In this document: positions 1-8,417 of the stretch, in pieces
Layout: each line of letters starts with the position of its first letter
How positions within the stretch are numbered: the stretch's first letter is position 1
Origin: Lysobacter spongiicola DSM 21749
GTDB taxonomy: Bacteria; Pseudomonadota; Gammaproteobacteria; Xanthomonadales; Xanthomonadaceae
Length of the DNA stretch: 64,000 nucleotides
NCBI RefSeq assembly: GCF_900167055.1
Contig: NZ_FUXP01000001.1
Coordinates: 496,001 to 560,000 of the forward strand
Reading direction: 5' to 3'
The notes under the pieces: generated by a model
Seen by the model: the letters and a program-made list of their open reading frames with translations, nothing else
What the model was told of the DNA's origin: nothing
The model's database searches: none
Made by a program: the position numbers and the translations under genes

Positions 1-330
1 CCCGACGTCGCTTCGGGCCAGGCCCGCTTCCGCCTCGGCGGCATGGTGGCGAAGGATTCGTTCTCCCGCGAGGAGGGATCGCTCGAGTCGCGCTTCGACG
101 TGATCGACGGCGACGGCCGCATGACCGTGGTCTACCAGGGGATCCTCCCGGACCTGTTTCGCGAGGACCAGTCGGTGGTGGCGACCGGGCGCATGCAGGG
201 CGACCACTTCGTGGCCGAGGAAGTACTGGCCAAGCACGACGAGACCTACATGCCCAAGGAAGTCGCCGACAAGATGGGCCAGGCACACGCGAAGCACGAC
301 GTCGAAGCCCCCGACGCAGGGGCGCAATAG
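1..330 (+). CDS. ccmE: Cytochrome c-type biogenesis heme chaperone CcmE (5' truncated)
   Basis: Periplasmic heme chaperone that binds heme covalently and passes it from CcmABCD to the CcmF/H ligase. The reading frame is open from base 1 and the N-terminal anchor lies outside the window. The visible part begins in the OB-fold (FRLGGMV) and keeps the C-terminal heme-attachment segment KHDETYMP, where the His is the covalent heme ligand in the family, followed by a Tyr at the expected spacing. It ends 3 nt before ccmF. The Met at 43 is internal to the fold and not the true start. Confidence 0.95.
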   Translation, partial: PDVASGQARFRLGGMVAKDSFSREEGSLESRFDVIDGDGRMTVVYQGILPDLFREDQSVVATGRMQGDHFVAEEVLAKHDETYMPKEVADKMGQAHAKHDVEAPDAGAQ

Positions 331-333
331 CCT

Positions 334-2280
334 ATGCTGGCCGAACTCGGCCAGGTCGCGCTCGCCCTGGCACTGATTGTCTCGATCCTGCAGGCGGCGT
401 TGCCGCTTGCCGGCGCCCAACGTGGCATCCAAGCGTGGATGGCGATCGCCCGGCCCGCCGCCTACGGGCAGCTGGTACTGGTCGCGATCGCGTTCGTCAT
501 CCTCACCTGGGGCTTCGTCAGCCAGGACTTCTCGATGCGCTATGTCGCCGAGAACTCCAATTCGCTGTTGCCGATGGTCTACCGCTACACCGCGGTCTGG
601 GGTGCGCACGAAGGCTCACTGCTGCTGTGGGCGCTGGTGCTGGCACTGTGGACCGCGGCGGTGGCGCTTTTTTCGAAGCGCCTCCCGGCACCGGTCATCG
701 CACGGGTGCTGGGCGTGCTTGGCATCGTCAGCATCGGCTTCCTGGCCTTCCTGATCTTCACCAGCAATCCGTTCGAGCGGCTGCTGCCGGCGGCGGCCGA
801 GGGGCGCGACCTGAACCCGCTGCTGCAGGATCCGGGCATGATCATCCACCCGCCGATGCTGTACTTCGGCTACGTCGGGTTTGCAGTGCCGTTCGCGTTC
901 GCCATCGCCGCGCTGCTGGACGGGCGGATCGATGCGCGGTGGCTGCGCTGGACGCGACCGTGGACGAACATCGCCTGGGCTTTCCTCACGCTGGGCATCG
1001 CGCTGGGCAGCTGGTGGGCGTATTACGAACTCGGCTGGGGTGGCTGGTGGTTCTGGGATCCGGTCGAGAACGCCAGCTTCATGCCCTGGCTGGTCGGCAC
1101 CGCGTTGCTGCACTCGCAGGCGGTGACCGAGAAGCGCGGCAGCTTCCGCGGCTGGACGCTGCTGCTGGCGATCGCGACATTCTCGCTGTCGCTGCTGGGC
1201 ACCTTCCTGGTGCGCTCGGGCGTCCTCACCAGCGTGCACGCGTTCGCGGCGGATCCGACCCGCGGCCTGTTCATCCTGATCTTCCTTGGCATCGTCATCG
1301 GCGGTTCGCTGGTGCTCTACGCGCTGCGCGCTCCCGGCAGCGAAGATGGAAAGCCTTTCGAAGTGGCCTCGCGGGAGACATTGCTGCTGGGCAACAATCT
1401 CCTGCTGTCCACCGCCTGCGCCATGGTCCTGCTGGGCACGCTCTATCCGTTGCTGGCTGACGCACTGGAACTGGGCAAAATCTCCGTGGGGCCGCCCTAC
1501 TTCGCCCTGCTGTTCACCCTCCTGATGGCTCCGCTCGTGTTCCTGTTGCCGTTCGGCCCCGTCACACGCTGGCAGCGCGAACAGGTCTCGCGGCCACTGG
1601 CGATGCTGCTGCCGTGGGCCGGCTTGGCGTTGGGGGCCGGTGTGGTCGCCTTCTTCCTGGCACCGCAGGGGGCCTGGAAGGTGGCCGCCGGCGTCGTGGG
1701 CGCGGTCTGGGTCGGGGCCGGCACGTTGCGCTTCGCATGGTCGCGCCTGGCGCCATCGGCCGGCGGAGCGGGAGGCAAGCGTTTCACCGCCGAGATGCTC
1801 GGCATGGTGCTGGCGCATTTCGGCGTCGCGGTGTTCCTGGTCGGCGCCCTGTTGGTGGAAGGCCTCAACGTGCAGCGGGAGCTGGCGGTGCGGCCGGGCG
1901 AATCGATCGAAGCCGCGGGCCACGAGTTCCGGTTCGAAGGCGTCGAGCGCCGGTCGGGGCCAAACTACGCCTCCGACTACGGTACCGTGCAGGTGCTGCG
2001 CGATGGCATCCCGTTGATGACCATGCATCCGGAAAAGCGCACCTACAAGGGCGGCCAGGTCATGACCGAGGCGGCCATCGAGCGCAGTATCACGCGTGAC
2101 CTCTACGTCGCCCTCGGCGAGCCGCTCGGCGGTAATGCGTGGGCGATGCGGGTGCATGCCAAGCCGTTCGTGAACTGGATCTGGGCCGGCGCGCTGTTGA
2201 TGATGCTCGGAGGACTGGTCACCGCCGCGGATCGGCGTTTCCGTCGGCACGAGACACCGGGCAGGGAGATGGGACCATGA
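334..2280 (+). CDS. ccmF: Heme lyase subunit CcmF
   Basis: Large polytopic inner-membrane subunit of the holocytochrome c synthetase; with CcmH/CcmI it attaches heme to apocytochrome c on the periplasmic side. At 648 aa it has the normal family length. It carries the tryptophan-rich WWD heme-handling signature GGWWFWDPVENASFMPW at about residues 229-245 and many hydrophobic segments, with a periplasmic loop near the C-terminus. The start lies 3 nt after the ccmE stop, and the 3' end overlaps ccmG by 4 nt (ATGA), so the genes are translationally coupled. Confidence 0.97.
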   Translation: MLAELGQVALALALIVSILQAALPLAGAQRGIQAWMAIARPAAYGQLVLVAIAFVILTWGFVSQDFSMRYVAENSNSLLPMVYRYTAVWGAHEGSLLLWALVLALWTAAVALFSKRLPAPVIARVLGVLGIVSIGFLAFLIFTSNPFERLLPAAAEGRDLNPLLQDPGMIIHPPMLYFGYVGFAVPFAFAIAALLDGRIDARWLRWTRPWTNIAWAFLTLGIALGSWWAYYELGWGGWWFWDPVENASFMPWLVGTALLHSQAVTEKRGSFRGWTLLLAIATFSLSLLGTFLVRSGVLTSVHAFAADPTRGLFILIFLGIVIGGSLVLYALRAPGSEDGKPFEVASRETLLLGNNLLLSTACAMVLLGTLYPLLADALELGKISVGPPYFALLFTLLMAPLVFLLPFGPVTRWQREQVSRPLAMLLPWAGLALGAGVVAFFLAPQGAWKVAAGVVGAVWVGAGTLRFAWSRLAPSAGGAGGKRFTAEMLGMVLAHFGVAVFLVGALLVEGLNVQRELAVRPGESIEAAGHEFRFEGVERRSGPNYASDYGTVQVLRDGIPLMTMHPEKRTYKGGQVMTEAAIERSITRDLYVALGEPLGGNAWAMRVHAKPFVNWIWAGALLMMLGGLVTAADRRFRRHETPGREMGP

Positions 2281-2834
2281 GCGACAGGACCTCCGCATCA
2301 CGCTGGCTGCCCCTGGTGGCCTTCGCATTGCTTGCCGCACTGCTGGCGGCGGGCGTAATGCTCAGCCGCAATCCGGACCGCGAGGCCCTGCCTTCGCCGC
2401 TGATCGGGAAGCCTGCACCCGAATTCGAACTCCCGGTACTGCACGAGGCGGGCCGGCTGGTGTCATCCCAAGAGCTGCGCGGCGAGCCCTACCTGCTCAA
2501 CGTCTGGGGCAGTTGGTGTCCGGAGTGCCGTACCGAGCACCCGGTACTCACGCGCTTTGCCGAAACCAAGCGGATCCGCGTGATCGGCTACAACCTCACC
2601 GACGAACACGCCGACGCGTTGCGCTGGCTGGAGCAGTTCGGCAACCCGTACTGGCTGGTGCTGACCGATTACACCGGCCAGGCCGCGATCGACTGGGGCA
2701 TCTACGGCGCGCCCGAAACATTCCTGGTCGACGCGGCGGGCATCGTGCGCTGGAAGCACGTCGGGCCGATGGACGAAGCCACCATCGAGCAGGAGCTCAT
2801 GCCACGGGTCGAGCAACTGGAGGCCGGAGGATGA
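2277..2834 (+). CDS. ccmG: Thiol:disulfide interchange protein CcmG/DsbE
   Basis: Membrane-anchored periplasmic thioredoxin-like protein that keeps the CXXCH cysteines of apocytochrome c, or CcmH, reduced. The 185-aa protein has one N-terminal membrane anchor (about residues 12-28) and a thioredoxin fold with active site WCPEC in the segment NVWGSWCPECRTEHP. The cis-Pro region GAPETFLVD is also present. The ATG at 2277 was chosen because it overlaps the ccmF stop as ATGA and precedes the anchor; an in-frame extension upstream lies inside ccmF. It overlaps ccmH by 4 nt. Confidence 0.96.
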   Translation: MSDRTSASRWLPLVAFALLAALLAAGVMLSRNPDREALPSPLIGKPAPEFELPVLHEAGRLVSSQELRGEPYLLNVWGSWCPECRTEHPVLTRFAETKRIRVIGYNLTDEHADALRWLEQFGNPYWLVLTDYTGQAAIDWGIYGAPETFLVDAAGIVRWKHVGPMDEATIEQELMPRVEQLEAGG

Positions 2835-3295
2835 TGGGCCGTTTGCGGCTGTTCGCGCTGTTGGCTTCCCTCATGCTGGCATTGCCTAGCGCGGTGTGGG
2901 CGCAGGCCGCGGCGCCGGCGACACCACTGGAGTTCAGGGACGCCGCCGAACGGACCCGGTTCCAGGCACTGACCGCCGAGCTGCGCTGCGTGAAATGCCA
3001 GAACCAGTCACTGGCCGACTCCGATGCGCGGATCGCCCGCGACCTGCGCAACGAAGTCCTGGTGCTGATCCGGCAAGGCAAGAGCGACGACGAGGTCAAG
3101 CAGTACCTGGTCGCCCGCTACGGTGAGTTCGTGCTGTACCGGCCGCAGGTATCACCTGCGACCTGGCTGCTCTGGTTCGGTCCCGCACTGTTGTTGCTGG
3201 CGGGCGGGTTCGTCGTCGCCCGCATTGTGGCCCGGCGCGGCGCCGCCCGCCCCGCCGCGGGACCCGCTCCCGAAGACACCGACCAGGAATGGTAA
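2831..3295 (+). CDS. ccmH: Cytochrome c-type biogenesis protein CcmH
   Basis: Periplasmic-facing thiol oxidoreductase subunit of the CcmF-H-I heme ligase. The 154-aa protein has an N-terminal signal sequence ending near AVWAQA, the LRCVKCQNQSL active-site motif (family RCxxCQ) and one C-terminal membrane helix (WLLWFGPALLLLAGGFVVA). The length fits the short CcmH form that works with a separate CcmI. It starts in an ATGA overlap with ccmG, and its TAA stop shares a base with the ccmI start. Confidence 0.96.
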   Translation: MMGRLRLFALLASLMLALPSAVWAQAAAPATPLEFRDAAERTRFQALTAELRCVKCQNQSLADSDARIARDLRNEVLVLIRQGKSDDEVKQYLVARYGEFVLYRPQVSPATWLLWFGPALLLLAGGFVVARIVARRGAARPAAGPAPEDTDQEW

Positions 3296-4299
3296 TGACC
3301 GTATTCGTGATCGCCAGCGTACTGCTGGTGCTGCTCGTCGCTTCCTATGTCCTGCGTCCGCTGTGGCAGGCGCGGCCGATCGTCGGTGGCGCGGTGGTGC
3401 TTGCAGTCGCAATCGGGACCGGGCTGATGTACATGCTGGTCGGTACGCCGGGCGCCCTGGATCCGGCACGTCGGGCAGCCCCGGAAACGCTGTCCGACGC
3501 CGTCGTACAGCTCGAAGCCGAGCTGGAGCGGGATCCCAACCAGGTCGAAGGATGGCGCCTGCTGGGACGCGCCTACCTGGCCGAGCAGCGCCCGGCAGAT
3601 GCACGTGACGCCCTGGCGCGGGCAGTGAAGCTGGCGCCGGACGAACCCACGCTGCTGGTGGAAGCCGCGGAAGCCCGTGCGATGGCCAACGAGGACCGCC
3701 GCTTCGACGCCGCCGCAATCGGGATGCTGGACCATGCGCTGGCGGTGGAGCCGGCACACCAGCGTGCGCGCTGGTTCCTCGGCATCGCCCAGCGACAGCG
3801 CGGCGACGCGGCAGCGGCGGCCAACACTTGGGAGCCACTGCTGGCCCGGGTGGATCCGGCCACCGCGCCCAGCCTGCGCGAGCAGATCAACCTGGCCCGC
3901 GCGGACGCGGGGCTGGAGCCGTTGGCGGAGACTGCCGATGCCGCCGGACCGCCCGTCTCCATCACGGTCAGCATCTCTCTTGATCCGGCACTGGCGATGC
4001 AATTTCCGGACAATGCCAGCATCTTCGTGATTGCGCGCCAGCCCGACGGTTCACCGGTGCCGGTAGCGGCGAAGAAGTTGCCCGCCGCCTCGTTCCCGCT
4101 CAGGGTGACACTGAGCGATGCCGACAGCCTGATGCCGACCCAGAAGCTGTCAGACCTCGAGCAGGTACGACTCAGCGCGCGCATCTCCGCCAGCGGCGAT
4201 GCCACCGCCAAGCCTGGCGATTTCGAATCCGAGCCGGTGCTGGTCCACGTCTCGCCCGATGCCGCCGCCGCACTGATGGTCGACCGCGTGGTGCAATGA
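3295..4299 (+). CDS. ccmI: Cytochrome c biogenesis apocytochrome chaperone CcmI
   Basis: Presents apocytochrome c to the CcmF/H ligase. The 334-aa protein has two N-terminal membrane helices (about 2-20 and 30-48), a TPR region (about 60-200; VEGWRLLGRAYLAEQRPADA is a clear repeat) and a periplasmic C-terminal domain. The start is placed at the ATG in the TAATG overlap with ccmH because AGGA at 3285-3288 sits 6 nt upstream of it. An in-frame ATG at 3289 would add two residues but overlaps that ribosome-binding site. Last gene of the ccm cluster; metX follows after 31 nt. Confidence 0.92.
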   Translation: MTVFVIASVLLVLLVASYVLRPLWQARPIVGGAVVLAVAIGTGLMYMLVGTPGALDPARRAAPETLSDAVVQLEAELERDPNQVEGWRLLGRAYLAEQRPADARDALARAVKLAPDEPTLLVEAAEARAMANEDRRFDAAAIGMLDHALAVEPAHQRARWFLGIAQRQRGDAAAAANTWEPLLARVDPATAPSLREQINLARADAGLEPLAETADAAGPPVSITVSISLDPALAMQFPDNASIFVIARQPDGSPVPVAAKKLPAASFPLRVTLSDADSLMPTQKLSDLEQVRLSARISASGDATAKPGDFESEPVLVHVSPDAAAALMVDRVVQ

Positions 4300-4330
4300 C
4301 CGGCGCAGCGCAAGGACTGGAGGCCACCGC

Positions 4331-5464
4331 ATGACCGAGTTCGTTCCACCCGGCACCCGCTACATCGACCTGCCCTCGCCGTTCCCGATGCGGCGCGGTG
4401 GCGAGCTGCGCGGTGCGCGCATGGCGTACGAGACGTGGGGCACCCTCTCTCCCTCCAGGGACAATGCGCTGCTGATCGTCACCGGCCTGTCGCCGGACGC
4501 GCATGCCGCAGCGAACGAAGGAAATCCCGCCCCGGGCTGGTGGGAGCCGATGGTGGGCCCGGGCAAACCGATCGACACCCGGCGCTGGTACGTGATCTGC
4601 GTGAACTCCCTGGGCAGTTGCAAAGGTTCCACCGGTCCCGCTTCCATCAAGCCCGGGACCCATGAGCCCTACCGCCTCGACTTCCCGCAGTTGTCGATCG
4701 AGGACGGCGCCGAGGCGGCTGTCCATGTGGTGCGTGCACTGGGCGTGGATCAGTTGGCCTGCCTGGTCGGCAACTCGATGGGCGGCATGACGGCATTGGC
4801 GATGCTGGTGCGCCACCCCGGCATCGCGCGGACCCACGTCAATATCTCCGGGGCGGCCAAGGCGCTGCCGTTCTCGATCGCGATCCGTTCGCTGCAGCGC
4901 GAGGCCATCCGGCTGGATCCGAACTGGAACGAGGGTCGATACGAGGAAGACAGCTATCCCGAGTCGGGGATGCGCATGGCCCGCAAACTGGGCGTCATCA
5001 CCTACCGCTCCGCCCTCGAGTGGGATGGCCGTTTCGGCCGGGTACGCCTGGACTCCGACCGTGCCGACGAGGAGCCCTTCGGGCTCGAGTTCGAAGTGGA
5101 AAGCTACCTGGAGGCCCACGCACGCCGCTTCGTGCGCCGCTTCGACCCCAACTGCTACCTCTACCTCAGCCGCTCCATGGACTGGTTCGACCTGGGCGAC
5201 TACTGCCTGGAACATGGCATCGACCGGGAGGCCGACACCCGTGCAGGGCTGGCATCGATCAAGGTCGAAAAGGCCCTGGTGCTGGGGGCCGAGACCGACA
5301 TCCTGTTCCCGTTGCAGCAACAGAGGGAGATCGCCGAAGGGCTGCGTGCAGGTGGCGCCGAAGCCATCTTCGTCCCGATGCCGTCCCCGCAGGGCCACGA
5401 CGCCTTCCTGGTCGACTTCGAGCGTTTCGGCCCCGCCGTCGCCGATTTCCTGTCCACCCTGTAG
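4331..5464 (+). CDS. metX: MetX-family homoserine/serine O-acyltransferase
   Basis: Alpha/beta-hydrolase acyltransferase of the MetX family, 377 aa. The nucleophile elbow GNSMGGM gives Ser149, and Asp323 (AETDILFP) and His356 (QGHDAF) complete the triad. The family includes homoserine O-acetyltransferases (methionine synthesis). In xanthomonads, members have been assigned as serine O-succinyltransferases acting in cysteine synthesis; the sequence alone does not let me decide between them. The neighbouring cysteine dioxygenase and CysB-like regulator fit a cysteine role. A GGAGG lies 7 nt before the ATG. The TAG stop is formed by the first bases of a degenerate REP-like repeat. Confidence 0.9.
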   Translation: MTEFVPPGTRYIDLPSPFPMRRGGELRGARMAYETWGTLSPSRDNALLIVTGLSPDAHAAANEGNPAPGWWEPMVGPGKPIDTRRWYVICVNSLGSCKGSTGPASIKPGTHEPYRLDFPQLSIEDGAEAAVHVVRALGVDQLACLVGNSMGGMTALAMLVRHPGIARTHVNISGAAKALPFSIAIRSLQREAIRLDPNWNEGRYEEDSYPESGMRMARKLGVITYRSALEWDGRFGRVRLDSDRADEEPFGLEFEVESYLEAHARRFVRRFDPNCYLYLSRSMDWFDLGDYCLEHGIDREADTRAGLASIKVEKALVLGAETDILFPLQQQREIAEGLRAGGAEAIFVPMPSPQGHDAFLVDFERFGPAVADFLSTL

Positions 5465-5553
5465 GAGGGGCTTCAGCCCCGACCGCAGCCGCCCGGGGCG
5501 ACGCAGCCCCCACTGCCGCGCAGAACGCCTGCGCCGCCCTGAAGCCCCGCTCC
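5461..5553. repeat. Degenerate REP-like inverted repeat overlapping the metX stop
   Basis: The left arm begins GTAGGAGGGGCTTCAGCCCC and the right arm reads CCCTGAAGCCCCGCTCC. It is clearly related to the intact pairs elsewhere in the window (core GTAGGAGCGGCTTCAGCCGC) but diverged. The metX stop TAG lies at 5462-5464 inside the left arm, and the candidate -35 of the next gene lies in the right arm. Confidence 0.6.
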
Positions 5554-5567
5554 GTCCCGGGTAGAAT
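5539..5567 (+). promoter_or_regulatory. Candidate promoter of the cysteine dioxygenase gene
   Basis: TAGAAT at 5562-5567 resembles a -10 box and CTGAAG at 5539-5544 matches three of six -35 bases at 17-bp spacing. Only 6 nt separate the -10 from the ATG at 5574 and no Shine-Dalgarno sequence is visible, so transcription may begin at the start codon (leaderless mRNA). This is inference from spacing only. Confidence 0.4.
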
Positions 5568-5573
5568 CGGGCC

Positions 5574-6170
5574 ATGAATGCCAATGCCCTGCCGGACGTC
5601 CCTTTTCCCGGCCACGACAAGCTCGTCCAGGCCGTCGATGCGGCCGTCATGGCCGGCGACGACCATGCGATCACCGCCGCCCTGCGGACCACCCTGTGCC
5701 GGATGATCCGCGACCGCGACGTCCACCTGCCGCGTTGCGTGTACGAGCCCATCCAGGACCACTACGCGCGCCGGGAAATCTACCGCAGCGCCGAGCATGG
5801 CTACAGCGTCGTGGCGATGACCTGGGGGCCAGGCCAGGGCACGCCGGTCCACGACCACTGCGGCCTGTGGTGCGTTGAAGGCGTGTGGGACGGAGAGCTG
5901 GAGATCACCCAGTACGAACTGCTGGAGCGCGACGGGGACCGGGTACGCTTCCGCGCCGCCGGCGGCATGGTCGCCGGCCCCGGCAGCGCCGGCAGCCTGA
6001 TCCCGCCGCACGAGTACCACGCCATCCGCAATACCAGCAGCGAAGAGGTCGCCGTCTCGGTGCACATCTACAAGGCGCAGATGCAGGAATGCTCGATGTT
6101 CGTGCCCAGTGACGGCGAGTGGTTCACCCGGGCCGCGAAAGCGCTGGAAACCGACGCCACCGCCGCCTGA
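5574..6170 (+). CDS. Cysteine dioxygenase (cupin, type I)
   Basis: Non-heme iron thiol dioxygenase converting cysteine to cysteine sulfinate in the cytosol. 198 aa. Cupin motif 1 PVHDHCGLWC supplies iron ligands His93 and His95; the third is in PPHEYHAIRN (probably His149). Tyr64-Ala-Arg66 corresponds to the substrate-carboxylate YxR of cysteine-specific enzymes and argues against 3-mercaptopropionate as substrate. Cys100 and Tyr166 sit where mammalian CDO forms its Cys-Tyr thioether cofactor; many bacterial homologues are reported to lack that Cys. It lies 109 nt after metX on the same strand, probably with its own promoter. Confidence 0.9.
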   Translation: MNANALPDVPFPGHDKLVQAVDAAVMAGDDHAITAALRTTLCRMIRDRDVHLPRCVYEPIQDHYARREIYRSAEHGYSVVAMTWGPGQGTPVHDHCGLWCVEGVWDGELEITQYELLERDGDRVRFRAAGGMVAGPGSAGSLIPPHEYHAIRNTSSEEVAVSVHIYKAQMQECSMFVPSDGEWFTRAAKALETDATAA

Positions 6171-6188
6171 CGGGAGACTCCGTCGGAC

Positions 6189-6219
6189 AAAAAAAAGGCC
6201 CCGGCGTTTGCCGGGGCCT
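6189..6219 (-). terminator. Rho-independent terminator of the S8 protease gene
   Basis: A perfect 10-bp stem (AGGCCCCGGC at 6196-6205 with 6210-6219) has a 4-nt loop. Read on the minus strand it is followed by a run of eight T. It lies about 30 nt past the protease stop. The plus-strand cdo transcript would meet the hairpin without a T run, so termination in that direction would be weaker. Confidence 0.9.
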
Positions 6220-6247
6220 CTGCTGCTGTCGGATCACTCCTGTCCGG

Positions 6248-8131
6248 TTACGGCGTCTTCAACCAGAGGTCGTAGTTGCCGCTGCCGGTATAGGACACCA
6301 CGCGCCAGTAGTAATAGCCGGCGCTGCCGTTGTACGAGATCTGCTCCTCGCTGCTGGAACCGGCCGACTGCGCGACCCGCGACCAGCTGGAACCGCTCCA
6401 GCGATACAGCTCGAGGTCGAAGTCGGTACCCGACGGCCCCTGCAGCCAGCCCTGCTGTGCGCCCGCACCGGACTGGTAGTAGTTGCCTTCCGGCTGGATG
6501 TCGGCATCTCCGTTGCCCGACAGGGTGCCTTCGTACGCGGTGCAGTCCGTGCACGGCGCATCGCCGCCACCGCCACCGCCACCACCGCCGCCGCTGTAGT
6601 CACCGACGAGGCTGACGCCGGAATACGTCGAGTAGCCGCGCAGCATCACGTGCCAGGTGCCGGCCTGCGGACTGTTGAAGCTGCAGGACTCGGAGTTGCC
6701 GTTCTGGTACGGCCGGCAATCGTAGGTGCTGGTGGTCGGGGCGGCACCGAAGCGCACGTAGAGGTCCGCATCGCCGCTGCCGCCGGAGGTGTTGAACACC
6801 AGGCTGCTCTGGCCGGCCGGCACCGTCATGGTGAAGCGCCGCTCGGAGCCGCTGGCACCGGAGAGGTTCGGCACCGGCACGCCATCCTGCAGCTGATCGG
6901 GATCCGGATCCGGATCCGGATCGGGATCACCGCCACCGCCGTCGAAGATCGTATACAGCAGGCGGTTCGGCGAGCCGCTGCCCGGTCCGCCCACGACGCC
7001 GGACGTGGCGTTGGAGACGACTGCGCTGTTCACCTGGCTCGGGCTGGCGCTGGGGTTGGCGGCCAGGTAGAGCGCAGCCGCGCCGGCGACGTGCGGGGAA
7101 GCCATCGAGGTGCCGCTGATGGTGTTGGTTGCGCTGTTGCTGGTATTCCACGCCGAGGTGATCGACGAGCCCGGGGCAAAGATGTCCAGGCACGAGCCGT
7201 AGCTGGAGAACGACGAGCGTGCGTCGGTCGAGGTGGTGGAGCCGACGGTCAACGCGGCACCTACCCGTGCGGGGGAGTAGTTGCAGGCGTTGTCGTTGCT
7301 GTTGCCCGCGGCCACCGCGTAGGTGACGCCGGCATTGATCGACGCACTTACCGCCGAATCCAGCGCACTGGAAGCGCCGCCACCCAGGCTCATGTTGGCG
7401 ACGGCCGGCTTCACGTGGTTGGAGGTGACCCAGTCCACACCGGCGATCACGCCGGAATTGCTGCCGGAGCCGGCGCAATCCAGCACGCGGATGGCGTGCA
7501 GGCGAGCGGCCTTGGCGATGCCGTAGGTGCTGCCGGCAACCGTACCGGCAACGTGCGTGCCGTGGCCGTTGCAGTCTTCGGTGCCACGGCCGTCGTTGAT
7601 CGCGGTGTAGCCGTTGCCGACGCGGCCGCCGAAGTCGTTGTGCCCGGCGAGAATGCCGGTGTCGATGATGTACGCATGCACCGAGGATGCGGTGGTGTCG
7701 TAGTTGTAGCGGTTGTCGAGCGGGCGATTGCGCTGGTCGCTGCGGTCCAGGCCCCAGGTCGGGTTGGTCTGGGTGGCCGAGATGCTCACCACGCCGTCTT
7801 CCTCGACGTAGGCGATGCGGTCGTCGGCAAGCAGCTTGGCCAGCGCCCGGTCGTCGGCGCGGACCACGAATCCGCGCAGTGCGTGCTGGAAGGTCGTGAC
7901 CAGCTGGGCGCGGTGGGACTGGCTGACCGCCCGGGCGACGTCGGCCACCCGCGGCTGCGCCGACTGCTCGCTGGCGAGGCTGGCAACCTCGTCCTTGAGC
8001 ACGACGATGTATTGGCCCTCGATGGGCTTCTTTACGAACCGCAGTTCGGCGGCGGAGGCTGAGCCGGCAACAGTGCCGAGCGTCACCACCGCGCCGATGC
8101 TCGCGGCGAGAATGGATGTCTTGAAGTTCAA
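6248..8131 (-). CDS. Secreted subtilisin-like serine protease (S8, proteinase K type)
   Basis: Exported endopeptidase precursor of 627 aa. In order: a signal peptide (1-27, ending ASA), an I9 propeptide inhibitor domain (about 38-115), a catalytic S8 domain with Asp157 (IIDTG), His190 (NGHGTHVAG) and Ser342 ([11 protein letters not shown]), an Asp-Pro linker, a PPC-type beta domain, a run of ten Gly after Ser, and a second PPC-like domain rich in Trp, Tyr and Ser. Both tail domains are usually processed off in relatives. The start is taken as TTG at 8131: AAGGGG lies 8 nt upstream and the signal peptide begins there. An ATG 36 codons further up has no such support. Confidence 0.93.
   Translation of the reverse strand: MNFKTSILAASIGAVVTLGTVAGSASAAELRFVKKPIEGQYIVVLKDEVASLASEQSAQPRVADVARAVSQSHRAQLVTTFQHALRGFVVRADDRALAKLLADDRIAYVEEDGVVSISATQTNPTWGLDRSDQRNRPLDNRYNYDTTASSVHAYIIDTGILAGHNDFGGRVGNGYTAINDGRGTEDCNGHGTHVAGTVAGSTYGIAKAARLHAIRVLDCAGSGSNSGVIAGVDWVTSNHVKPAVANMSLGGGASSALDSAVSASINAGVTYAVAAGNSNDNACNYSPARVGAALTVGSTTSTDARSSFSSYGSCLDIFAPGSSITSAWNTSNSATNTISGTSMASPHVAGAAALYLAANPSASPSQVNSAVVSNATSGVVGGPGSGSPNRLLYTIFDGGGGDPDPDPDPDPDQLQDGVPVPNLSGASGSERRFTMTVPAGQSSLVFNTSGGSGDADLYVRFGAAPTTSTYDCRPYQNGNSESCSFNSPQAGTWHVMLRGYSTYSGVSLVGDYSGGGGGGGGGGDAPCTDCTAYEGTLSGNGDADIQPEGNYYQSGAGAQQGWLQGPSGTDFDLELYRWSGSSWSRVAQSAGSSSEEQISYNGSAGYYYWRVVSYTGSGNYDLWLKTP
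6895..6928. repeat. Hexanucleotide repeat encoding the Asp-Pro linker of the protease
   Basis: Five and a half copies of GATCCG/GATCGG encode alternating Asp-Pro on the minus strand, between catalytic domain and PPC domain. The unit is six bases, so copy-number changes would alter linker length without breaking the frame. Confidence 0.75.
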
Positions 8132-8417
8132 GGTCGTATCCCCTTGGTTGGGAAGTGGGTTGAAGGCAACCCGTGGCAGGTAGGCCGGGCGGGTGGAACG
8201 GGGGAACCCGGCCCCCGAAGTGATACGGGCCGCACACAACCCTGTCCAATGCTTAAACCGGATGACGTTATCGACTTCCGTTCAACACCAGTTCATCACG
8301 GAATCCTGCTATAACTGGCCGCTAATGCGTCAAAGTGCCGTTTGGGGGCGGCACCGGGCGGGATGCTCCCGTCGCGACGCGACCGCTGGCCCGCACTGAC
8401 GTGCAAGGAAGCGCCCC
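8132..8417. other. Divergent intergenic region between protease and CysB-like regulator
   Basis: 286 nt with no gene. It contains the AAGGGG ribosome-binding site of the protease (8140-8145, minus) and AAGGAAG (about 8404-8410) before the regulator. TATAAC at 8310-8315 could be a -10 for the regulator, but no convincing -35 accompanies it. No clear operator was found. Confidence 0.5.

Noticed and set aside
8132-8239. Upstream ATG for the S8 protease (36 extra residues)
   Set aside because: It would bury the signal peptide behind a charged leader. The TTG at 8131 has a well-placed AAGGGG.
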